A stretch of DNA of 43,677 nt from an alpha proteobacterium SCGC AAA536-K22 (GCA_000421325.1 ATWQ01000015.1:1-43677), one strand, 5' to 3'; counted from the first letter of the stretch, positions 17,068 to 26,749 are shown. The notes: generated by a model not told the origin, from the sequence alone. A program made the numbers and translations.

Positions 17068-17974
17068 TATGAATATTTTTAGAATTTAAAAAATCAATGG
17101 CAGAAATAACTTTCTTTCCAGATTTTTGGAGAGCTTTTATTTCTAAAGCTGATTTGCTTCCACAAGCTATAATAATTTTCTGATTTGTTTCAATTATAGT
17201 TCCTGGTTCAGAACTATGAATAATTTCACTAAGATCTGTCTTGATAATTTTTATAATCTCATCTGAATATTTAGTGTGCGTGCCAGGAAAAGGACTAAAT
17301 GCCCTAACTTTGTTAAAAATTTCAACGGCAGTTAATTTCCAATCAATCTCAGATTCATTTTTTTGAATTTTATTGGCATATTTAATACCATAACTTTTTT
17401 GAGTTATGGTTTGAACAACGCCGTCTCTATAATCTTTAATAGCCTGAACCAGTAACTCTGCTGTAAATTGTGATAATTTATCGTGGATTATTGTAGAATC
17501 GTCATGTTTATTAATATCAACTATTTCAGATGAAATTATAGGTCCTGTATCCATACCTTTTTCCATTAGCATAATACATGACCCGGTCTTAGTATCACCA
17601 GCTTCTATGGCTCTTTGAATTGGAGCTGCCCCACGCCATCTAGGTAATAGACTTGCGTGGCCATTTATACATCCATATTTTGGAACTTTAAGATATTTTT
17701 CGGGAAGAAGTAAGCCATAGGCTACAACAACTACAATATCTGGTTTCAGCAGATTAAATTCAGAAAATATATCTTCATCTTTTAAAGTGATAGGATTTAT
17801 AACATTCAGATTTAATTCTCTTGCAGTGATCTCTACAGGAGATTTTTTTGTTTTCATTCCCCTTCCATTCGGACGGGCAGGTTGAGAAAAAACAGTTATG
17901 ACATTAAAATTAGCTGCAACTAATTTTAGACTAGGGACTGCAAAATCGGGTGTTCCCATAAATATTATATTCAA
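17045..17974 (-). CDS. fmt: Methionyl-tRNA formyltransferase
   Basis: Formylates initiator Met-tRNA using 10-formyl-THF. The 309 residues include the formyltransferase domain with INGHASLLPRWRGAAPIQ (catalytic Asn104/His106) and the catalytic Asp142 in KGMDTGPI. The C-terminal tRNA-binding beta-barrel contains FNKVRAFSPFPGTHT. It is coupled with def upstream and truA downstream. Confidence 0.96.
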   Translation of the reverse strand: MNIIFMGTPDFAVPSLKLVAANFNVITVFSQPARPNGRGMKTKKSPVEITARELNLNVINPITLKDEDIFSEFNLLKPDIVVVVAYGLLLPEKYLKVPKYGCINGHASLLPRWRGAAPIQRAIEAGDTKTGSCIMLMEKGMDTGPIISSEIVDINKHDDSTIIHDKLSQFTAELLVQAIKDYRDGVVQTITQKSYGIKYANKIQKNESEIDWKLTAVEIFNKVRAFSPFPGTHTKYSDEIIKIIKTDLSEIIHSSEPGTIIETNQKIIIACGSKSALEIKALQKSGKKVISAIDFLNSKNIHIGEKFGN

Positions 17975-17996
17975 TTATTCCTCATGTTTAAAAATT

Positions 17997-18563
17997 TTAA
18001 TTTTTTGTATATTCTTTAATAGCTTTTTTAAGAATTATTTCTTTTTTTAATTTAGAGATATGATCTATAAAAAGAATACCATTTAAATGATCTATTTCAT
18101 GTTGTATACAAGTTGCAAGCAAACCATTAGCCTCAAGAGTTACACTTTTTTTATTTTCGTCTATATAGCTCACTTTCAGAGACGATGGCCTTTTTACATT
18201 TGCGTTATATCCAGGTATAGATAAACAACCTTCTTCTCTTTCTTCTATGTTTTTACCAAAAGAAATTATTTCAGGATTAATCATCTTGATTGGAAAAGGT
18301 TCAAGTTTTTTGCTCTTAATTTTCTCATTATACTCTTCTTCTGATATGTCTTTAGGCTCAAAGTTATTTTTTCCACAATCCATCACAATTAACCTTTTAT
18401 CAATTGAGATCTGAGTTGCAGCTAAACCTATTCCATTAGCATGGTACATAGTCTCCAACATATCATCTAAAATAGTTAGAATATTTTTATTAACATCAAC
18501 TACTAGTTTTGCCGTAATTTTTAAAAATGGATTAGGTACCTTAATTATTTCCATGATGCTCAT
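17997..18563 (-). CDS. def: Peptide deformylase
   Basis: An iron/zinc metalloprotease removing the N-formyl group from nascent proteins. All three motifs are present: GIGLAATQ (44-51), EGCLS (111-115) and HEIDH (155-159). The 188-residue length is slightly above average because of a charged insert around residues 68-90 (KDISEEEYNEKIKSKKLEPF). The first ATG is at 18563, and a second, at codon 4, is also possible. It is the first gene of the operon and divergent from rmuC. Confidence 0.96.
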   Translation of the reverse strand: MSIMEIIKVPNPFLKITAKLVVDVNKNILTILDDMLETMYHANGIGLAATQISIDKRLIVMDCGKNNFEPKDISEEEYNEKIKSKKLEPFPIKMINPEIISFGKNIEEREEGCLSIPGYNANVKRPSSLKVSYIDENKKSVTLEANGLLATCIQHEIDHLNGILFIDHISKLKKEIILKKAIKEYTKN

Positions 18564-18651
18564 TTGTAAGATAATCCTTATTATATATTATTTTATAGTA
18601 GTTAATTTATAATCAATTTGTAATATTATACTATTTACAAATGGAGTTAAA

Positions 18652-19698
18652 ATGGATTTCAAATATTTAATAATATTTTTTATATCTCTTATAATTCTCT
18701 CAATTATAATTTTTTTAATATGTAAAACTTATTTTCAAAATAAAAATAATATTGATAATCAAAGCGTCTCTTCACAAGATGAAATAAGTCAAATATCTGA
18801 ATTAAAAGGAGCGGTTTCTCAACTAAGTAGTACTATAGAAGAAAGGTTAGGAAATTTTGGATCATCTATAGGTAATAGCCTAACCCAGCAAACGCAAAGT
18901 ACCCAAAAATCTTTGATGGAAATGCATGCACGATTAGCCGTAATAGACAGAGCCCAAGAAAATATAAATTCTTTATCTAATCAAGTGACTGATTTGCAGA
19001 ATATTTTATCAAACAAACAATTAAGAGGTGCTTTTGGAGAGGTTCAGCTTGAAAATATTGTAAAGGATGCACTTCCACAAAATGCGTATCAATTTCAATA
19101 CACGCTTATGTCAAATAGCAGAGTTGATTGTATAGTTAAAATGCCCGAGCCCCCTGGCCCAATTTGTATAGACTCTAAATTTCCGTTAGAAGACTATAAA
19201 AAATTTACAAGTGCTACAAACGATCAGGAAAAGAAAGATAATTTAAAGTTATTTCACAATGCAGTTCAAAAACATATAAGAGATATTTCTGAAAAATATA
19301 TTTTACCTGGTGAGACTGCAGATTCAGCTATAATGTTTTTACCAAGTGAATCTATTTATTCAGAAATAAATATAAGATTTCCTAAATTAGTTAATGAAAG
19401 TAGAAATAAAAAAGTATATATGGCAGGTCCGGATAATTTAATGCTTCTACTCCATACCGTTAGGGCAATTCTGAGGGACGCGACAATGAGTCAAACTGCT
19501 GGAAAAATACAAATTGAGGTTGATAAATTAGGTAATGATTTAAACTTACTATCTGATAGAATATTTAAGTTAGATAAACATTTTGATTTGGCAAGAAAAG
19601 ATTTGGATGAAATAAAAATTTCGCATAGGAAAATTGAAAATAGAGGAAATGTAATCACTTCAATCGATGTTAATGAAAAAAAACAATTAAGTGATTAA
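18652..19698 (+). CDS. rmuC: DNA recombination protein RmuC homologue
   Basis: RmuC proteins limit certain inversions and recombination events and resemble endonuclease-fold enzymes. This 348-residue protein has an N-terminal membrane helix (about residues 4-25), a coiled coil (about 40-120), and the conserved RmuC domain starting RGAFGEVQLENIVKDALP. The nuclease-like core SRVDCIVKMPEP..CIDSKFPLEDY lies near residues 162-185, followed by FLPSESIY. It is convergent with recR, with only one base between the stop codons. Confidence 0.9.
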   Translation: MDFKYLIIFFISLIILSIIIFLICKTYFQNKNNIDNQSVSSQDEISQISELKGAVSQLSSTIEERLGNFGSSIGNSLTQQTQSTQKSLMEMHARLAVIDRAQENINSLSNQVTDLQNILSNKQLRGAFGEVQLENIVKDALPQNAYQFQYTLMSNSRVDCIVKMPEPPGPICIDSKFPLEDYKKFTSATNDQEKKDNLKLFHNAVQKHIRDISEKYILPGETADSAIMFLPSESIYSEINIRFPKLVNESRNKKVYMAGPDNLMLLLHTVRAILRDATMSQTAGKIQIEVDKLGNDLNLLSDRIFKLDKHFDLARKDLDEIKISHRKIENRGNVITSIDVNEKKQLSD

Positions 19699-19699
19699 G

Positions 19700-20296
19700 C
19701 TATAACAGGTTTCTCGCCTTTAAAGCTTGTGCAATTGTTCCATCATCTAGGAAGTCTAATTCTCCTCCAACAGGTAAACCATGAGCAAGTCTTGTTATTT
19801 TTAAATCTAATTTACTTAATCTTTCTGCAAGATAGTGAGCAGTTGTTTGTCCATCAAGCGTAGCCGATATTGCAATAATCACTTCTGTAAATACTTTAGT
19901 TTCCAATCTTTTTTCTAAAGAATTAATGCTTAGTTGATCAGGATTAATACCATCTATAGCTGATAAAACCCCACCTAAGATATGATACTTTCCATTATAA
20001 ACATTCGATCTTTCTAATGCCCATAAATCCGCAACAGTTTCAACAACGCATAATAAGTTTTGATTTCTAGATGAATTTTTACATATGTGACAAATATCAT
20101 TTTCGTCAAGATTTCCACATTCAATACATTTTTTTATATTATTAGCAACATTGTTCATATCTTCAATAAGAGGAAGAAGTAATTTTTCTTTATCTCTAAG
20201 TAAATATAAAACTGCTCTTCTAGATGATCTAGGTCCTAAACCAGGAAGTTTAGAAACTTTTTTTATTAATTTTTCTAGAACTTGTTCTGACATCAA
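19700..20296 (-). CDS. recR: Recombination protein RecR
   Basis: A RecFOR pathway clamp that helps load RecA at gaps. Its 198 residues comprise an N-terminal HhH (LPGLGPRSSRRAVLYLL, about 18-34), a Cys4 zinc finger (CIECGNLDENDICHIC, about 57-72), a Toprim domain beginning LLCVVETVADLWALE, and a C-terminal Walker-B-like segment ending RLAHGLPVGGELDFLDDGT. It lies 18 bases downstream of dnaX, an almost universal pair. Confidence 0.96.
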   Translation of the reverse strand: MMSEQVLEKLIKKVSKLPGLGPRSSRRAVLYLLRDKEKLLLPLIEDMNNVANNIKKCIECGNLDENDICHICKNSSRNQNLLCVVETVADLWALERSNVYNGKYHILGGVLSAIDGINPDQLSINSLEKRLETKVFTEVIIAISATLDGQTTAHYLAERLSKLDLKITRLAHGLPVGGELDFLDDGTIAQALKARNLL

Positions 20297-20314
20297 TATT
20301 TTCCAAGTATAATC

Positions 20315-21964
20315 TTAATTAGAGTCTTTATCTTCAATAGAAGTAATTTCAGCTTGAGGAAAATGTTTAAATACCTCTGCAAAATGGGGATTAGATTTTA
20401 TTTGTTCTTTATTTTTATCCAATTCACTATTTTGTTTTTCTATAATTGTTTTTTCACCCTCTTCTTCAGATTGAGATATAACCCAACTAGTCTTAGTTAT
20501 ATTTTCTAGAGTTGATGATAATTTTTTTAAGATTTCTGAATCTGTATTATCTTTCAATCTTATTTTAATAAATCCTTCAGAATAGGATATTAAATGTACA
20601 TTGTTTATAAGTTGAGCGTGAAGTAAAGCCTCCTTATTTACCAGAAGTAAATTTAACATTTCATCAAACGTTTTAGGAACATCAACATTTTTTATTTGAT
20701 TTTCATAAGTTTTTACTTCGTCTAAGTTGTTTTCAATATTAGATTTTTTTACATTTTTATCATTGTCGCTATTTAAATTAATTTTTGTTTGATTTGATAT
20801 TTTTTCTAAAAACTCAATAGGGTCGGGCATTAACGATCCATAACACAATTTAATAATTGCCATTGAACCTGCTTGTTGTTCGTTTGGAGCATATCTTAAC
20901 TCTTCAACGCTTTTGATTAAAATTTGCCATAATTTAACTAATTTTGGAAGACCATGTGAGGAAATTTCAGAGATGCTTTTTTGTAAAGCTTCAGTAATAT
21001 TTGGATCAAACTTAATAACACTTATTCTAGATGCTAAGTGACTAATTTCCAATAAATTTGATATAATTTGGACAGGTTGAACTCCATTTTGTAAAATATT
21101 ATCATAGACTTTAAGAGCTTCCTCACACTTATTAAGAAGACATAATTCAAATAATTCTAAATTTTTTTCATAACCGCCTAAGCCTAACATTTTTAAGACA
21201 ATCTCATTTTTAATGTCGTCTTGGCATAGTGATGCAGCTTGATCTAGTAATGATAATGCATCTCTAACAGACCCTTCACTCGCTTTACATATTTGATAGA
21301 TTGAATCATTTTCATATGAAATGTTTTCGGCTTCGCAAATTCGATTTAAATGAATTGTTAATGTCTCTATATCAACTCTTTGGAGATCAAATTTTTGACA
21401 TCTAGAAATTATAGTAGCTGGGATTTTTTTTATTTCTGTAGTTGCAAAAATAAATTTAACATTTTGTGGGGGTTCTTCTAAAGTTTTTAACAAAGCATTA
21501 AAAGCTGCATTGGATAACATATGTACTTCGTCTATTATATATACTTTGTATCTTGCGTTATTTGGCGAATACATAACTGAGTCAATAATTTCTCTGATTC
21601 CATCGACACCTGTCCTACTAGCTGCGTCAACTTCAATAACGTCAAGAAAATTACCTTTATTTATTGATTTGCATGGTGAACAATTATTACATATTTCAAA
21701 AGCTGGTTCTTTTTTATTCCCATCTGCAACGCAATTTAGAGCTTTTGCTATTATTCTTGCCGTCGTAGTTTTGCCAACACCTCTTATGCCCGTCAGAAGA
21801 AAAGCATGTGCCAATCTCCCATTATTAAGGGAATTACTAAAAGTTTTTACAAGTGTATCTTGTCCAATTAGTTCACTAAAATCATTTGGACGGTATTTAC
21901 GAGCTAAAACTCTGTAATTTTTTGTTTCAACAATATTAGTTATCTGAAATCTCGTTTTTTTCAA
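20315..21964 (-). CDS. dnaX: DNA polymerase III subunit tau (and possibly gamma)
   Basis: The clamp-loader ATPase. The 549 residues include LARKYRPNDFSELIGQ (20-35), Walker A GIRGVGKTT (59-67), a zinc module (Cys78, 92, 95, 98), Walker B IIDEVHML (about 139), SRC sensor ATIISRCQKF and the collar domain to about residue 370. A charged, Lys/Asn-rich linker and a tau-specific C-terminal domain follow. An A7 run in the linker (codons 405-407) is a candidate -1 slippage site. ffs lies immediately upstream and recR downstream. Confidence 0.96.
   Translation of the reverse strand: MKKTRFQITNIVETKNYRVLARKYRPNDFSELIGQDTLVKTFSNSLNNGRLAHAFLLTGIRGVGKTTTARIIAKALNCVADGNKKEPAFEICNNCSPCKSINKGNFLDVIEVDAASRTGVDGIREIIDSVMYSPNNARYKVYIIDEVHMLSNAAFNALLKTLEEPPQNVKFIFATTEIKKIPATIISRCQKFDLQRVDIETLTIHLNRICEAENISYENDSIYQICKASEGSVRDALSLLDQAASLCQDDIKNEIVLKMLGLGGYEKNLELFELCLLNKCEEALKVYDNILQNGVQPVQIISNLLEISHLASRISVIKFDPNITEALQKSISEISSHGLPKLVKLWQILIKSVEELRYAPNEQQAGSMAIIKLCYGSLMPDPIEFLEKISNQTKINLNSDNDKNVKKSNIENNLDEVKTYENQIKNVDVPKTFDEMLNLLLVNKEALLHAQLINNVHLISYSEGFIKIRLKDNTDSEILKKLSSTLENITKTSWVISQSEEEGEKTIIEKQNSELDKNKEQIKSNPHFAEVFKHFPQAEITSIEDKDSN
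20744..20750 (-). promoter_or_regulatory. Candidate -1 frameshift heptamer A AAA AAA in dnaX
   Basis: On the coding strand the frame reads gtA AAA AAA tct aat. The heptamer is in the X XXY YYZ phase needed for tandem -1 slippage. After slippage the next codons are ATC and TAA, so the product would end one residue past the site, about 408 residues long, just after the ATPase and collar domains. E. coli dnaX uses A AAA AAG with the same kind of early stop to make gamma. No clear upstream SD-like element or strong downstream hairpin is visible. Confidence 0.45.
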
Positions 21965-21974
21965 ACTTTAAAAC

Positions 21975-22062
21975 GAAGGGCCTCACAACCCGCTATCATT
22001 GTTACGGCTGCTTCCTTTCGGACCTGACCGGATTGGCAAGAATTACGTCCGTGTGACCCTTC
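21975..22062 (-). ncRNA. ffs: 4.5S signal recognition particle RNA
   Basis: The minus strand contains GGTCAGGTCCGAAAGGAAGC, the conserved apical Ffh-binding loop of bacterial SRP RNA. The flanks GAAGGGTCACACGG and the 3' partner TTGTGAGGCCCTTC pair to close a long hairpin of about 88 bases, the short alphaproteobacterial form. It lies directly upstream of dnaX, a common arrangement. Confidence 0.95.
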
Positions 22063-22118
22063 ACAAATATATATGTTATAAATCATAATAATATGCAAGA
22101 AAATCTATGTTTTTAAGC

Positions 22119-22970
22119 TTAATTTTTTCTTGTTCGGCTGTAAGTTCCAATAATTTTAACTGAATTAGGTTCGCTATAAAAATACATCTCTTCTAAAGCG
22201 TTTTGCATAGCTTTAGTTTCTGGATGTCCCTCCGCATCAACATAAAATCTTGCAGCGTTCATTTCTTTGCCACCTATATAACTCTCAAGTTTTGTAAGGT
22301 TTATTCCATTTGTAGCAAATCCTCCTAAAACTTTATATAATGCTGCTGGAACTGATCTTACTTCAAAAATTATAGTCGTAACTGGTATTGATATCTTGAT
22401 TGACGGTACCTGAGGTTTTTTTGCCATTATTAAAAATCTAGTAGTATTGTGTTCTGCATCTTCAATATTGCTCTTTAAAATCTTTAAGCCATATATATTA
22501 GCTGACATATTAGAAGCTATTGCAGCAGTTGAAGGATCTCCTAATCTTGATATTTCTTCAGCTGCTCCAGCTGTATCAATATGTTGAACAGGTAATAGTT
22601 TTTGTTTTTTAATAAAATTTCTACATTGAGCAAGGCCTTGAGCATGACTCTTAACGTATTTTAAATCGTCTAGATTAGAATTTTTAAGACCCAATAAATG
22701 ATGATTAACTCTTTGGAAATGTTCACCTACAATAAACAAACCACTTTCTGGGATTAAGTGGTGAATATCTGCTACTCTTCCTGCCAAAGAATTTTCAACA
22801 GGAACCATTGAATAATCGGTTATTCCATTTTTAGTAGAATTCAACATATCTTCAAACGAATTACATGCTAAGGTTTTAGAATTTGGGAAGTACGCCTCAC
22901 AAGCCATATTTGAATACGCTCCTGCCATACCCTGAAAAGCAATTACTAAATCATTTTTTTCGTTATTCAT
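22119..22970 (-). CDS. pheA: Prephenate dehydratase
   Basis: Decarboxylates and dehydrates prephenate to phenylpyruvate for phenylalanine synthesis. The 283-residue monofunctional form starts with the PDT domain (IAFQGMAGAYSNMACEAYFP, about 10-29). The catalytic threonine motif is NTTRFLIM, and a C-terminal ACT domain (about 200-280) has LTKLESYIGGKEMNAARFYV, the usual phenylalanine-sensing site. No chorismate mutase domain is fused. It follows kdsB on the same strand with a 43-base gap. Confidence 0.94.
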   Translation of the reverse strand: MNNEKNDLVIAFQGMAGAYSNMACEAYFPNSKTLACNSFEDMLNSTKNGITDYSMVPVENSLAGRVADIHHLIPESGLFIVGEHFQRVNHHLLGLKNSNLDDLKYVKSHAQGLAQCRNFIKKQKLLPVQHIDTAGAAEEISRLGDPSTAAIASNMSANIYGLKILKSNIEDAEHNTTRFLIMAKKPQVPSIKISIPVTTIIFEVRSVPAALYKVLGGFATNGINLTKLESYIGGKEMNAARFYVDAEGHPETKAMQNALEEMYFYSEPNSVKIIGTYSRTRKN

Positions 22971-23013
22971 AATTTATCTCTAATTTTTTTGTTCATTTTA
23001 ATTATATGAATAG

Positions 23014-23772
23014 TTAAGATAAGTCTCTAAAATAATTTTCAGCTTTCTTCAAATCTAGATCAGTATCTACACCAATTGGGTGTTCAGAGGTAACTATAGT
23101 GTATATATTTATTCCAGCCTCCAGGGCACGAAGCTGTTCAAGCTTCTCTGATATTTCAAGTGGTGAAGGTTTTAAATTTATAAATCTCTCTAATACATTT
23201 CTTTGCCAGGCATAAATACCTATATGATGCCATATATTAGTATTACCAGTAGGTATACAAGCTCGGCTAAAATACATAGCTTTTCCAACATCGTTTAGCT
23301 CAGGATTATCCTTTGAGAAAGCTGTTGCTACCTTTACAACAGATTGGTCATGAAATTCTTCTGGCGTTGCTTTTACTATAACAGTGGCAATTTCTTTTTC
23401 CGGATCGGTAATAACTTCTGCTAATTTTCTTATCAAATTACCTGATATATTAGGGAGATCACCTTGTAGATGAATAATTTTTTTATATTTCTTATGAGGA
23501 TCAAATATTTCAAGAGCTTCAAAAATTCTGTCAGATCCACTCTCATGTTCATTTGAAGTCATTAAAACTATGCCTCCATAATCTTTAATTGTATTTGCAA
23601 TTAATTCATCGTCAGTCGCAACAACGATAGGAATATTTAGGTTCGCTTCTTTTGCACAATTGTATGTATGAATTATTAAGGGTATTCCGTTAATTTTCAG
23701 TAAGGGTTTTTTGGGTAATCTTGAGGACCCTAATCTTGCAGGTATCATTATAATGGTGTCAGAAAAACTCAA
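23014..23772 (-). CDS. kdsB: 3-deoxy-manno-octulosonate cytidylyltransferase (CMP-Kdo synthetase)
   Basis: Activates Kdo as CMP-Kdo for the LPS inner core. The 252 residues show the nucleotidyltransferase start IPARLGSSRLPKKPL (about 11-25), VATDDELI, the family segment HESGSDRIFEA, LQGDLPNI with the metal-binding Asp, and the C-terminal SEHPIGVDTDLDLKKAE. This indicates an LPS-bearing Gram-negative. It is divergent from the cytochrome c gene; the kdsB-cycM-pheA neighbourhood is typical of alphaproteobacteria. Confidence 0.96.
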   Translation of the reverse strand: MSFSDTIIMIPARLGSSRLPKKPLLKINGIPLIIHTYNCAKEANLNIPIVVATDDELIANTIKDYGGIVLMTSNEHESGSDRIFEALEIFDPHKKYKKIIHLQGDLPNISGNLIRKLAEVITDPEKEIATVIVKATPEEFHDQSVVKVATAFSKDNPELNDVGKAMYFSRACIPTGNTNIWHHIGIYAWQRNVLERFINLKPSPLEISEKLEQLRALEAGINIYTIVTSEHPIGVDTDLDLKKAENYFRDLS

Positions 23773-23912
23773 TTTAATAACTCCTCAACTTACTTTAATG
23801 ATATCTTATATTTTAAAAAACTAAATAATTAGATTTTTAAACTTTTATACTTGATGAAAGCATTTCTTGCATGTAAATAATTAAATTATTAAATATTTTA
23901 ACGGATTAATTT

Positions 23913-24446
23913 ATGGACGCTTTAAGAATTAATAAAATAGCCGCAGCATTATTGTCAGGTGTTTTACTCATTATGGTTTTTGGAAAAATTGGAAATATTC
24001 TTGTTGATCCTAAAATAGATATCTCTAATGCATATCCAATAGAAGTTCCTGAAAAAAACCAGATAAAATCAAAAGTAGTTGAAGAAGTTGTGATTGAGCC
24101 TATTCTTGCTCTTTTAGCTACCGCCAACCTAGAAAGCGGACAAAAAATTTCAAAGAAATGCGTTGCTTGTCATGGTTTTGACGCTGGTGGTCCAAATAAA
24201 GTAGGTCCTAATCTGTATAATATTGTAAATAAAGATCAAGGCAAAGCTGACTACGCTTACTCAAAAGTTTTAGCATCATTGTCGGGTAAATGGTCTTACG
24301 AAGAATTAAATAAATTTTTGTATAAACCTAAATTATATTCAAAAGGAACAAAAATGAATTATGCGGGTTTATCTAAAACAAAAGATCGAGCTAATTTAAT
24401 AGCCTGGCTCAGAACAAAAAGTGATAGTCCAGTTTCTCTGCCTTAG
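23913..24446 (+). CDS. cycM: Membrane-anchored cytochrome c (CycM/c552-like)
   Basis: A class I cytochrome c tethered by an uncleaved N-terminal helix (about residues 9-30) with the haem domain in the periplasm. The haem motif CVACH is at 83-87, followed by GGPNKVGPNLYNIV. The likely sixth ligand is Met148 in KGTKMNYAG. The 177-residue length and fold match the alphaproteobacterial CycM family, which carries electrons between the bc1 complex and terminal oxidase. Confidence 0.92.
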   Translation: MDALRINKIAAALLSGVLLIMVFGKIGNILVDPKIDISNAYPIEVPEKNQIKSKVVEEVVIEPILALLATANLESGQKISKKCVACHGFDAGGPNKVGPNLYNIVNKDQGKADYAYSKVLASLSGKWSYEELNKFLYKPKLYSKGTKMNYAGLSKTKDRANLIAWLRTKSDSPVSLP

Positions 24447-24485
24447 ATTATTTATTTTTGCTTAGTCCTATATAGAGGTTAAGTT

Positions 24486-25277
24486 ATGAATGAAGCAGAA
24501 TTTAAAGAAATTTCAGATTTTTTAAATTTGTTAGCAGATGCTTCAAAAAAAATTACTCTAGAAGGGTTTTTATCAGATAAATCGTTGCAAATAAAAAATG
24601 ATGGAAGTCCCGTTACTGAATTTGACAAAAATTCTGAAAAGATTATGTGTAAATTAATATCAGAAAAATTTCCTGATCATAATATATTAGCCGAAGAAGA
24701 AGGATCCAAAAAATTAGATTCTGATTATACATGGATTTTAGACCCTATTGATGGGACTAAGAATTTTATTATTGGAAGACCTTTGTGGGGAACATTAATT
24801 TGTTTAGCTTTTAAAGGTCTGCCTATAATTGGTTTAGCTGATTTTCCGGCTCTTAATGAAAGATGGTTAGGTTTTAAGAGTAATTGTTTGTTAAACAACT
24901 CTAATTTTAAATCAAATCATCTATTTACTAATAAAATATCAGAAGCAATTGTTGGTTCCACAGATCCGAGTCTGTTTTCTGAAGAGGGCCGAAAAAAATA
25001 TCAAACCTTGATTAATGCCACAAGATATCATGTGTGGTCTGGGGATTGTCACAATTATTGCTTAGTTATGAAAGGTGGACTTGATTTAGTTGTAGAGCAG
25101 GGACTAGCTGCATATGACATTTTACCTCTTATTCCAATACTTAAATCTCAAGATATAATTATAACAGATTGGAATAGTAGACAGTTATCTCTTAATAAAA
25201 ATTTTTCTAGTAAATATTCAACAGTAGTTGCTAAGGATACTAACGTATACAAATCTACAATAGATATTTTGAAATAA
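24486..25277 (+). CDS. hisN: Histidinol-phosphatase, inositol-monophosphatase family
   Basis: A Mg-dependent phosphatase of the IMPase superfamily, 263 residues. Metal-binding motifs are Glu70-72 (LAEEEG), DPIDGTKNF (86-94) and the C-terminal WSGDCHNY (about 179-186). The spacing and the VTEFDKNSE segment fit the HisN group (histidine synthesis), but inositol-1-phosphatase or 3'-phosphoadenosine phosphatase activity cannot be ruled out. GAGG lies eight bases before the ATG. It follows cycM on the same strand. Confidence 0.8.
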   Translation: MNEAEFKEISDFLNLLADASKKITLEGFLSDKSLQIKNDGSPVTEFDKNSEKIMCKLISEKFPDHNILAEEEGSKKLDSDYTWILDPIDGTKNFIIGRPLWGTLICLAFKGLPIIGLADFPALNERWLGFKSNCLLNNSNFKSNHLFTNKISEAIVGSTDPSLFSEEGRKKYQTLINATRYHVWSGDCHNYCLVMKGGLDLVVEQGLAAYDILPLIPILKSQDIIITDWNSRQLSLNKNFSSKYSTVVAKDTNVYKSTIDILK

Positions 25278-25291
25278 GTGCAAGACTGTAT

Positions 25292-26749
25292 TTATTTTTT
25301 TTGACAATATTTTAAAATCATATTTACAATATTTCTTAATCCCATTGCCTCACCACCAACAGGAAATCCAGGCCTTGAAGTAGTGTTCCAAGCCATTAAA
25401 TCAACATGAGCCCAATTAGTTTTTTCATTGACAAATTTTTTAAGGAATAACGCTGCAGTTATGGCTCCTCCAGTTCCAGATGATCCAGTACTACTCAGAA
25501 CACCGTAATTTTTTTTAAGTTGTGTTTCATAAGATTTAAACAAAGGCAGTTTCCACATGGGATCAATCTGTTCTATTCCTTCATTAATAATATTATTGCC
25601 TAATTCTTCATTGTTTGTAAATAATGCAGGTAATTCGGTGCCTAATGCAACTCTTGCAGCACCTGTTAGCGTAGCAAAATTAATGATAAAATCATGTTTA
25701 GTTTTACTTTCCTGACTATATGTTAGAGCGTCAGCAAGTAACAATCTACCTTCTGCATCAGTATTCCCTATTTCAACAGGAGTTTTATTCCTTGAAAAAA
25801 CGACATCTAATGGCCTCATAGATTTTTCAGATACCGAGTTTTCAGCTAGCGGTAATATAACTCTTAAATTAACATTACAATTTATTGACATTAACGCATA
25901 GGCTATTCCAAGGACAACTGCACTACCACCCATATCTTTTTTCATTAATAGCATGCTATTAGACGGTTTTAGATCTAATCCTCCACTATCAAAAGTAACC
26001 CCTTTTCCTATTAATGTAATATTGGGAAAATTATTTTTTTTATTTTTGCACCATTGTATATTAATAAGAGCAGGTTTGTTTTCTGAAGATCTTCCAACAA
26101 TATTTATCAGTGGAAAGTTTTTTTTAAGTTGATCTTCTTTGTAAGAAGTAATTTTTGGAGAAAATTCTTTTAAAAACTTTTTAATAATTTTTTCATAATT
26201 ATAGGGTGTTAGAATATTAGGTGGCAAGTTTATCAAATCTCTTGTTAGAAAAATACCTCTAATTTCTGCAAAACATTTTTCTAATAAAACTTTTGAAATG
26301 ACGATTTTAGCTTGACGTGAGCATAAAGTTCTACTTTTAGTTAAATTTTCTTTTTTCTCCTCTATAGAAAAATTGTAAAATGATAATCCCCATCCAAGAA
26401 AAAAATTATACTTATCGCTATCTTCAAACATAGATACAAAGTTAGTTTCCCACTTTTTATCAGGCAATTTTCTTGATAGCTTCGCTGCTTGGTCAATAAT
26501 ACTTTTTTTTGGTTCTTTTAAAGCTCTAATTATAATAATAGCACCAGCAAGAGAACCATTCTTATCTGGGAAAAATCCAAAATTATCTTTTTCTAAATCA
26601 AATGCAGATTTTAAAAAACGTTTTTGTTCAACATTGACTAGATCTGTTGAATCTAAATATTTTAAATCACTAAAAATATAAAGAGGAAGCGATTTAATTT
26701 TTTTATTTTCACAAAATCCAAGTAACTTTTTATCAAAACTATATAACAT
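25292..26749 (-). CDS. pepA: Leucyl aminopeptidase (M17 family)
   Basis: A cytosolic two-metal aminopeptidase, 485 residues. The C-terminal catalytic domain has GKGVTFDSGGLDLKPS with metal-binding Lys and Asp, LMKKDMGGSA, and the signature NTDAEGRLLLADAL, followed by TLTGAARVALG. The N-terminal macro-like domain is divergent, as is usual. It is convergent with hisN (14-base gap) and divergent from the ArnT-like gene. Confidence 0.94.
   Translation of the reverse strand: MLYSFDKKLLGFCENKKIKSLPLYIFSDLKYLDSTDLVNVEQKRFLKSAFDLEKDNFGFFPDKNGSLAGAIIIIRALKEPKKSIIDQAAKLSRKLPDKKWETNFVSMFEDSDKYNFFLGWGLSFYNFSIEEKKENLTKSRTLCSRQAKIVISKVLLEKCFAEIRGIFLTRDLINLPPNILTPYNYEKIIKKFLKEFSPKITSYKEDQLKKNFPLINIVGRSSENKPALINIQWCKNKKNNFPNITLIGKGVTFDSGGLDLKPSNSMLLMKKDMGGSAVVLGIAYALMSINCNVNLRVILPLAENSVSEKSMRPLDVVFSRNKTPVEIGNTDAEGRLLLADALTYSQESKTKHDFIINFATLTGAARVALGTELPALFTNNEELGNNIINEGIEQIDPMWKLPLFKSYETQLKKNYGVLSSTGSSGTGGAITAALFLKKFVNEKTNWAHVDLMAWNTTSRPGFPVGGEAMGLRNIVNMILKYCQKK

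Noticed and set aside
21700-21720. Another A-rich slippery site early in dnaX (codons about 84-86)
   Set aside because: It lies inside the ATPase domain near the zinc module, where frameshifting would give no useful product.
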